From assembly GCF_025215495.1 (NCBI RefSeq), contig NZ_CP104302.1:496001-560000 (forward strand): a DNA stretch of 64,000 bases. The letters run 5' to 3'. Position 1 is the first letter of the stretch. Each line of letters begins with the position of its first letter. The stretch comes from Mycolicibacterium brumae (GTDB lineage Bacteria > Actinomycetota > Actinomycetes > Mycobacteriales > Mycobacteriaceae). The notes under the pieces were generated by a model. The model did not search any database, had not been told where the DNA came from, and saw nothing but the letters and a program-made list of their open reading frames with translations. Below are positions 58,255 through 64,000 of the stretch, piece by piece. The position numbers were made by a program, and so were the translations under genes.

Positions 58255-59514
58255 ATGCCCGGACACATTCGTTTCTCCCGTTCCCTGCTGGCCGCGGGCG
58301 CAGTCGCCGCCACCGCGTCACTGGTCCTCGCCGGATGCGGCAGCCGCGCCGGCGACGAGGAGTCCGGCGCCGCCGCGTCCTGCGTCGACACCTCCGGCCC
58401 GAGCGTCAAAGTCGGCTCGCTGAACTCGCTTTCGGGCACGATGGCGATCTCCGAGGTGACCGTCCGCGACGCCATCAAGCTGGCCGTCGAGGAGATCAAC
58501 GCCGACGGCGGCGTGCTCGGCAAGCAGATCCAGCTGGTTGGCGAGGACGGCGCGTCCGACCCGGCGGTGTTCGCCCAGAAAGCCGAGAAGCTGATCCAGG
58601 ACGACTGCGTCGCCGCGGTGTTCGGCGGCTGGACGTCCTCGAGCCGCAAGGCCATGCTGCCGGTGTTCGAGAGCAACAACTCGCTGCTGTATTACCCGGT
58701 GCAGTACGAAGGACTGGAGTCCAGCCCGAACATCTTCTACACCGGCGCGACCACCAACCAGCAGATCGTCCCCGCCCTGGACTACCTGAAGGAGAAGGGC
58801 GTCACCTCGCTGTACCTGGTGGGCAGCGACTACGTCTTCCCGCAGACCGCCAACCGGATCATCAAGGCCTACGCCGAGGCCAATGGCATCGAGATCAAGG
58901 GCGAGGACTACACCCCGCTGGGCTCCACCGACTTCTCCACCATCGTGAACAAGGTGCGCGCCTCGGGGGCCGGCGCGGTGTTCAACACCCTCAATGGCGA
59001 CTCCAATGTGGCGTTCTTCAAGGAGTACACCAACGTCGGGCTGAACCCGCAGACCATGCCAGTGCTGTCGGTGTCGATCGCCGAGGAAGAGGTCAAGGGC
59101 ATCGGCGCGCAGAACATCGACGGCCAGCTGACCGCGTGGAACTACTACCAGACCGTCGAGAACCCGGAGAATGAGAAGTTCGTCGCCGCGTTCAAACAGA
59201 AATACGGCGCCGACCGCGTCACCTCCGACCCGATGGAAGCGGCCTACGTCTCGGTCTACCTGTGGCGCAACACCGTTGAGAAGGCGCAGGACTTCGGCAC
59301 GGCCGCGGTCCAGGAGGCCGCCGACGGCGTCACTTTCGCCGCCCCGGAGGGCGAGGTCAAGATCGACGGCGAGAACAACCACATCTACAAGACCGCGCGG
59401 ATCGGTGAGATCCACCCCGACGGCCTGATCTACACGGTGTGGCAGTCCCCGGAGTCGATCAAGCCGGATCCATTCCTCAAGGGCTACCCGTGGGCTGCCG
59501 GCCTGTCCGGCTGA
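58255..59514 (+). CDS. urtA: Urea ABC transporter substrate-binding lipoprotein
   Basis: 419 residues. Lipobox LVLAGC at residues 23-28, then a Leu/Ile/Val-binding-protein fold: [56 protein letters not shown] and [13 protein letters not shown]. These match UrtA rather than generic LivK. First gene of urtABCDE. Confidence 0.93.
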   Translation: MPGHIRFSRSLLAAGAVAATASLVLAGCGSRAGDEESGAAASCVDTSGPSVKVGSLNSLSGTMAISEVTVRDAIKLAVEEINADGGVLGKQIQLVGEDGASDPAVFAQKAEKLIQDDCVAAVFGGWTSSSRKAMLPVFESNNSLLYYPVQYEGLESSPNIFYTGATTNQQIVPALDYLKEKGVTSLYLVGSDYVFPQTANRIIKAYAEANGIEIKGEDYTPLGSTDFSTIVNKVRASGAGAVFNTLNGDSNVAFFKEYTNVGLNPQTMPVLSVSIAEEEVKGIGAQNIDGQLTAWNYYQTVENPENEKFVAAFKQKYGADRVTSDPMEAAYVSVYLWRNTVEKAQDFGTAAVQEAADGVTFAAPEGEVKIDGENNHIYKTARIGEIHPDGLIYTVWQSPESIKPDPFLKGYPWAAGLSG

Positions 59515-59521
59515 GGCGGGC

Positions 59522-60406
59522 ATGGACGCGCTGATCGGCCAGCTGGCAACGGGATTGAGCCTCGGCTCCATCCTGTTGCTGGCGGCCCTGGGCCTCGCGC
59601 TGACCTTCGGTCAGATGGGCGTCATCAATATGGCGCACGGCGAATTCATCATGGCCGGCTGCTACACGGCCTTCCTCACCCAGCAGATCATCTCCAACGC
59701 CGGCGCCTCGCTGCTGATCTCACTGGTGCTCGGATTCATCGTCGGCGGGCTGCTGGGGGTGCTTCTGGAGACGACGTTGATCCAGCGGATGTACCACCGG
59801 CCGCTGGACACCCTGCTGGTCACCTTCGGGGTCGGGCTGATCCTGCAGCAGGTGGCCCGGGACATCTTCGGCGCTCCCGCGGTGAACGTGACCGCGCCGT
59901 CGTGGCTGTCCGGCGGGGTGGAGATCCTCGGCGCGGTGGTGCCCAAGACCCGGATCTTCATCCTGGTGCTCGCGCTGGTCTGTGTGACGGTGCTGGCGCT
60001 GGTGCTCAAGGCCAGTCCGATGGGCCGCCGGATCCGGGCCGTGGTGGCCAACCGGGACCTCGCCGAAACCAGCGGCATCTCGTCCCGGCGCACCGACCTG
60101 ACCACCTTCTTCATCGGCTCCGGGCTGGCCGGCGTGGCCGGGGTCGCGCTGACATTGATCGGATCCACCAGCCCCACCACCGGACAGAGCTATCTGATCG
60201 ACGCGTTCCTGGTCGTGGTGGTCGGCGGTCTCGGCCAGATCAAGGGCACTGTCATCGCAGCGTTCGGCCTCGGCCTGCTGAACTCCTTCATCGAGTACAG
60301 CACCACCGCGTCGCTGGCCAAGGTCATCGTGTTCGTGATCATCGTGATCTTCCTGCAGGTCCGCCCACAGGGATTGTTCACCGTCCGGACGAGGAGCCTG
60401 GTATGA
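59522..60406 (+). CDS. urtB: Urea ABC transporter permease
   Basis: 294 residues with eight or more helices. LivH-type start (LSLGSILLLAALGLALTFGQMGVINMAHGEFIMAG) and EAA-like segment with NRDLAETSGISSRRTDLTTFFIGSGLAG. Seven bases after urtA; overlaps urtC by ATGA. Confidence 0.93.
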   Translation: MDALIGQLATGLSLGSILLLAALGLALTFGQMGVINMAHGEFIMAGCYTAFLTQQIISNAGASLLISLVLGFIVGGLLGVLLETTLIQRMYHRPLDTLLVTFGVGLILQQVARDIFGAPAVNVTAPSWLSGGVEILGAVVPKTRIFILVLALVCVTVLALVLKASPMGRRIRAVVANRDLAETSGISSRRTDLTTFFIGSGLAGVAGVALTLIGSTSPTTGQSYLIDAFLVVVVGGLGQIKGTVIAAFGLGLLNSFIEYSTTASLAKVIVFVIIVIFLQVRPQGLFTVRTRSLV

Positions 60407-61479
60407 CGATCCCGGTACGAGAAATGCTCGGACGCTGGCAGACCTGGGCCGGATTCGCCGTCGCCGCGGTGCTGTTGTTCGGCGTCGCCCCGGCCGCGCT
60501 GTCCACCTTCCGGCTTGGTTTGCTCGGCCAGTACCTGTGCTTCGCCATCGTCGCCGCCGGCATCGGATTGGCCTGGGGCAGAGGCGGAATGCTCACCCTC
60601 GGCCAGGGCGTGTTCTTCGGCCTCGGCGCATACATGATGGGCATGCACCTCAAGATCGCCGACGCCGCGCACGCCAAGGCGTCGGTGCCCGACTTCATGC
60701 AGACCGCGGGCATCGCCACCCTGCCGGGCTACTGGCAACCCTTCGAATCCGCGGCCTTCACTCTCGCCGCCATCGTCGTCATCCCGGTCGGCGTGGCCGT
60801 GCTGCTGGGACTCGGGGTGTTCAAACGCCGGGTCAAAGGCGCCTACTTCGCGATCCTGTCCCAGGCGCTGGCCGCGGCGCTGGCGATCTTGCTGGTCGGT
60901 CAGTCCACCCTCGGTGGCAGCAACGGGCTCAACGGGTTTCGCACCTTCTTCGGGTTCCGGCTTTCGGATCCGGTGAACCGCCAGATGCTGTACTTCATCG
61001 CCGCCGCCACCCTGTTGATCGTGGTCGCGGTGGTCCGCCAGCTCATGCACAGCCGCTACGGCGAACTGCTGGTCGCGGTGCGCGACGGCGAGGAGCGGGT
61101 GCGGTTCCTCGGCTACGACCCGGCCAATATCAAGGTCGTCGCCTACACCGCCGCGGCGCTGTTCGCCAGCATCGCCGGCGCGCTGTTCGCGCCGATCATC
61201 GGCTTCATCACCCCTGCGCAGGTCGGCGTGGCGCCGTCCATCGCCTTCCTGATCGGGGTCGCGATCGGTGGGCGCACCACCCTGCTGGGCCCGGTGCTCG
61301 GCGCGATCGGAGTCGCCTGGGCGCAGACCACCTTCTCCGAGCGGTTCCCGTCGGAGTGGATCTACGCCCAGGGCCTGCTGTTCATCGTGGTGGTCGGGTT
61401 CTTCCCGGCCGGGCTGGCCGGCCTGGGGGCGCTGGCGCGCCGACTCCGGTCGCCCGAGAAGGCGGAGGTGTCCCGATGA
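60403..61479 (+). CDS. urtC: Urea ABC transporter permease
   Basis: 358 residues. LivM-type: GIGLAWGRGGMLTLGQGVFFGLGAYMMGMH near residue 57 and RDGEERVRFLGYDPANIKVVAYTAAALFASIAGALFAP near 225-262. Forms the heteromeric channel with UrtB. Overlaps both neighbours by 4 bp. Confidence 0.93.
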   Translation: MTIPVREMLGRWQTWAGFAVAAVLLFGVAPAALSTFRLGLLGQYLCFAIVAAGIGLAWGRGGMLTLGQGVFFGLGAYMMGMHLKIADAAHAKASVPDFMQTAGIATLPGYWQPFESAAFTLAAIVVIPVGVAVLLGLGVFKRRVKGAYFAILSQALAAALAILLVGQSTLGGSNGLNGFRTFFGFRLSDPVNRQMLYFIAAATLLIVVAVVRQLMHSRYGELLVAVRDGEERVRFLGYDPANIKVVAYTAAALFASIAGALFAPIIGFITPAQVGVAPSIAFLIGVAIGGRTTLLGPVLGAIGVAWAQTTFSERFPSEWIYAQGLLFIVVVGFFPAGLAGLGALARRLRSPEKAEVSR

Positions 61480-62303
61480 CCGAGAAGACCAGCACCGGGC
61501 CGGTCGCAGGCGGCAACGTCGGCATGGGCACTGAGTACCTCGAAGTTCGCGGCCTCAGTGTGGAATTCGACGGGTTCAAAGCCGTGCGGGAGGTAGACCT
61601 GACCCTCTTCCAGGGCGACCTGCGATTCTTGATCGGCCCCAACGGCGCCGGCAAGACCACGGTGATCGACGCGATCACCGGACTGGTGTCGGCCACCGGA
61701 TCGGTGAACAAATCCGGTGTCGAACTGCTGGGCAAGAAGACCCACCAGATCGCCCGCCTCGGGGTGGGCCGGACCTTCCAGACCGCGTCGGTGTTCGAAC
61801 AGCTCACCGTGCTGCAGAACCTCGACATCGCCGCCGGCGCCGGCCGATCCTGGCGCACCCTGCTGCGGCGCCGGCACACCGTCGAACCGGCCATCGAGGA
61901 GGCGCTGGAGACCATCGGTCTGAGTTCGCTGGCCGGGCAACCGGCGGGCGTGCTCGCGCACGGCCAGAAGCAGTGGCTGGAAATCGGCATGCTGCTGGTG
62001 CAGAACGCCGACGTGCTGCTGCTCGACGAGCCCGTCGCCGGGATGAGCCACGAGGAACGCGAAGAGACCGGAAACCTGTTGCGGCGCATCGGCGCCGAAC
62101 GCACCGTCGTGGTCGTCGAGCACGATATGGACTTCATGCGCGCGTTCGCCACCTCGGTGACGGTGCTGGCCCGCGGGCAGATGATCGCCGAGGGCTCCGT
62201 CGCCGAGGTGCAGGCCAATCCGAAGGTGCAGGAGGTGTATCTCGGGTCCGCGGCCGCCGGCGTCGAGGACGTGCCGGAGGCGATGATCGAGGAGAAGCCC
62301 TGA
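61476..62303 (+). CDS. urtD: Urea ABC transporter ATPase
   Basis: 275 residues. Walker A IGPNGAGKTTVID, GVGRTFQTASVFEQLTV (Q loop), signature-like LAHGQKQWLEIGML in place of LSGGQ, Walker B VLLLDEPVAGM, and His switch VVVEHDMDF. The degenerate signature is usual for UrtD. Pairs with UrtE. Confidence 0.93.
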   Translation: MTEKTSTGPVAGGNVGMGTEYLEVRGLSVEFDGFKAVREVDLTLFQGDLRFLIGPNGAGKTTVIDAITGLVSATGSVNKSGVELLGKKTHQIARLGVGRTFQTASVFEQLTVLQNLDIAAGAGRSWRTLLRRRHTVEPAIEEALETIGLSSLAGQPAGVLAHGQKQWLEIGMLLVQNADVLLLDEPVAGMSHEEREETGNLLRRIGAERTVVVVEHDMDFMRAFATSVTVLARGQMIAEGSVAEVQANPKVQEVYLGSAAAGVEDVPEAMIEEKP

Positions 62304-62995
62304 TGCTGGAGATGATCGACGTGCGCAGCGGGTACGGCCGCTCCGAAGTGATCCACGGAGTGTCCATCGAGGTGCCCACCGACGGCGTCGCGGCGGTGAT
62401 GGGACACAACGGCGCGGGTAAGACCACGCTGCTGCGGGCCGCCGTCGGGCTGCTGAAAACCACCTCCGGCGCCGTGCGTTTCGACGGCGAGGACATCACC
62501 CGACTGCGGCCCAGCGCCCGGGTGGCACGAGGATTGGCTTACGTGCCGCAGGGCCAGCAGTCCTTCGGCCAACTCACCACCGCGGAGAACCTGCAGGTGG
62601 TGGCCGACGGACGGCCGAACGGCAAGGCGCTGATCGACGAACAACTCGACCTGTTCCCGGCCCTGAAGGAACTGCTGACCCGGCGCGCCGGCCTGCTCTC
62701 CGGTGGGCAGCGGCAACAGCTGGCGATCGCCCGGGCGCTGATCACCGGACCGAAGTGCCTGATCCTCGACGAGCCCACCGAAGGCATCCAGCCGTCGGTG
62801 GTCGCCGAGATCGAGGCCGCCATCACCGCGCTCACCCGCCGCGGTGACCTGGGGGTGCTGCTGGTCGAGCAGCACATCGGGTTCGCGCTGGAAGCCGCGC
62901 AGACCTACTACATCCTGGAGTCCGGCCGGCTGACCGCCTCCGGCGCCGGTGGCGTCGACTCCGCGGCGGATGTGCGCGCCGCGATGGCGATCTGA
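62303..62995 (+). CDS. urtE: Urea ABC transporter ATPase
   Basis: 230 residues. Walker A MGHNGAGKTTLLR, YVPQGQQSFGQLTTAENL, signature LLSGGQRQQLAIARAL, Walker B CLILDEPTEGIQPSVV and LVEQHIGFAL. Its ATG shares one base with the urtD stop (TGATG). Last gene of the urt operon. Confidence 0.94.
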   Translation: MLEMIDVRSGYGRSEVIHGVSIEVPTDGVAAVMGHNGAGKTTLLRAAVGLLKTTSGAVRFDGEDITRLRPSARVARGLAYVPQGQQSFGQLTTAENLQVVADGRPNGKALIDEQLDLFPALKELLTRRAGLLSGGQRQQLAIARALITGPKCLILDEPTEGIQPSVVAEIEAAITALTRRGDLGVLLVEQHIGFALEAAQTYYILESGRLTASGAGGVDSAADVRAAMAI

Positions 62996-63006
62996 GGCCA
63001 CCTGAA

Positions 63007-63044
63007 ATTTCCCGCGGGCAATCAGCTCATATTGCCCGGGAAAT
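63007..63044 (+). terminator. Hairpin between urtE and the NCS1 permease gene
   Basis: ATTTCCCGCGGGCAAT (63007-63022) against ATTGCCCGGGAAAT (63031-63044): 14-bp pairing with a two-base bulge and an 8-base loop. It lies 11 bases after the urtE stop. Probably a terminator; it could instead be an operator for the permease. Confidence 0.6.
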
Positions 63045-63079
63045 AACGCGGAAACACCACGCTCCTAACGTTTTTCAGC

Positions 63080-64000
63080 ATGACCGAGATCGCAGATCGA
63101 CCCGAATCCCGTGAACTTCCACCAGGATCGGTCGTCGGCGCCGGCGACATCGTGGAGGCCGCCGGCCACCCGGTCGGCGGCGGCGTCATCAAGGACGGCT
63201 ACGACCCGCGGCTGACCAACGAGGACCTCGCCCCGCTCGGCAAGCAGACCTGGTCGTCGTACAACATCTTCGCGTTCTGGATGTCGGATGTGCACAGCGT
63301 CGGCGGGTACGTCACCGCGGGCAGCCTGTTCGCCCTCGGGCTGGCCAGCTGGCAGGTGCTGGTCGCGTTGCTGGTCGGCATCACCATCGTCTACTTCTTC
63401 TGCAACCTGGTCGCCAAACCCAGCCAGGCCGCCGGCGTGCCGTACCCGGTGATCTGCCGCGCTTCCTTCGGCGTGCTGGGCGCCAACATCCCGGCCATCA
63501 TCCGCGGCCTGATCGCGGTGGCCTGGTACGGAATTCAGACTTACCTGGCTTCGGCCGCCCTCGACGTGGTGCTGCTGAAACTGTTCCCCTCGCTAATGCC
63601 GTACGCCATCGTGGAGGACTACGGGTTCGCCGGGCTGTCGCTGCTGGGCTGGTGCAGCTTCCTGCTGCTGTGGGTGCTGCAGGCCTGCGTGTTCTGGCGC
63701 GGTATGGAGTCCATTCGCAAGTTCATCGACTTCTGCGGACCGGCCGTCTACGCGGTGATGTTCCTGCTCTGCGGCTACCTGATCTACAAGGCCGGCTGGG
63801 GCGCGATCAAGATGAACCTCGGCGGGGTGGCCTACACCGGCTGGTCGTCGGCGCCGATCATGCTCGGCGCCATCGCACTGGTGGTGTCCTACTTCTCCGG
63901 CCCGATGCTGAACTTCGGCGACTTCTCCCGGTACGGCAAGTCCTTCCAGGCCGTCAAGAAGGGCAACTTTCTCGGGCTGCCGGTGAACTTCCTGGTGTTC
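63080..64000 (+). CDS. NCS1-family permease (partial, runs off the window)
   Basis: At least 307 residues from ATG 63080; the 3' end is outside. LTNEDLAPLGKQTWSSYNIFAFWMSDVHSVGGY is the NCS1 start. GVPYPVICRASFGVLGANIPAIIRGLIAVAWYGIQTYL covers helices 2-3 and SGPMLNFGDFSRYGKS the loop after helix 8. NCS1 carriers import cytosine, uracil, allantoin or hydantoins. Its place behind urtABCDE points to a nitrogen source such as allantoin (inference). Confidence 0.88.
   Translation, partial: MTEIADRPESRELPPGSVVGAGDIVEAAGHPVGGGVIKDGYDPRLTNEDLAPLGKQTWSSYNIFAFWMSDVHSVGGYVTAGSLFALGLASWQVLVALLVGITIVYFFCNLVAKPSQAAGVPYPVICRASFGVLGANIPAIIRGLIAVAWYGIQTYLASAALDVVLLKLFPSLMPYAIVEDYGFAGLSLLGWCSFLLLWVLQACVFWRGMESIRKFIDFCGPAVYAVMFLLCGYLIYKAGWGAIKMNLGGVAYTGWSSAPIMLGAIALVVSYFSGPMLNFGDFSRYGKSFQAVKKGNFLGLPVNFLVF

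Noticed and set aside
63031..63060. GlnR box before the NCS1 permease
   Set aside because: Two GGAAA motifs occur 11 bp apart, but the GTNAC half-sites are missing, so support is too weak.

Overview
The window looks like a Mycolicibacterium-type mycobacterium (Mycobacteriaceae). The sequence is GC-rich and its chromosomal genes are typical of that group: a fadD/fadE cluster, a Baeyer-Villiger monooxygenase/SDR operon, a GH38 alpha-mannosidase, UreE-less ureABCFGD, urtABCDE, and CadI/ArsI plus Acr3 arsenic genes. The species cannot be fixed from the sequence alone.

Region 1 (1 to 12,604) is most of an integrative element inserted in the 3' end of a tRNA-Phe gene. A plus-strand operon of small membrane and secreted proteins leads into an FtsK/TraB-type DNA pump, a RuvC-like protein, a ribbon-helix-helix (RHH) protein and a C5 cytosine methyltransferase with its own C-terminal RHH domain. 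A minus-strand operon of small unknown genes ends in an excisionase-like HTH gene. This is divergent from an XRE repressor that is translationally coupled to a tyrosine integrase. Two three-iteron TTTGGGT arrays with identical spacing precede the plus-strand operon. The right attachment site is at 12,556-12,604; the left one and the intact tRNA must lie upstream of the window.

Region 2 (12,605 to 28,829) lies between that site and a second identical 49-bp copy. It is an eroded mosaic holding a 5'-truncated second integrase, an arsenic operon (arsC, acr3, arsI divergent from arsR), small coupled gene pairs, a frameshifted recombinase, an AraC regulator, a run of exported or membrane proteins, and a lipoprotein-like gene with 60-bp tandem repeats. 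An integrase-tail-like remnant beside the second site suggests an earlier element of the same family.

Region 3 (28,830 to 38,100) is core metabolism. It has acyl-CoA ligase and dehydrogenase genes, two TetR regulators with clear palindromic operators, and an operon of a PF10118 protein (annotated as a hydrolase but carrying a complete di-iron E-ExxH-E-ExxH pattern), a [2Fe-2S] reductase, a BVMO and an SDR. The first two look like an undescribed two-component oxygenase.

Region 4 (38,100 to 47,200) is a decay and transposition zone. It holds an AMP-ligase scrap, a frameshifted DUF4326 gene, IS3 remnants, a three-gene DUF6431/DDE/AAA transposon truncated by a complete IS3-family element, truncated sulfatase and SulP genes, and an SDR with two internal deletions.

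Region 5 (47,211 to 64,000) is core again: acyl-CoA dehydrogenase, alpha-mannosidase, a conserved hypothetical, CbiM plus PDGLE nickel-transport proteins, the urease operon, and a divergent urea ABC transporter preceded by a GlnR-like box. An NCS1 permease runs off the window end. Together these take up urea, supply nickel and hydrolyse urea.
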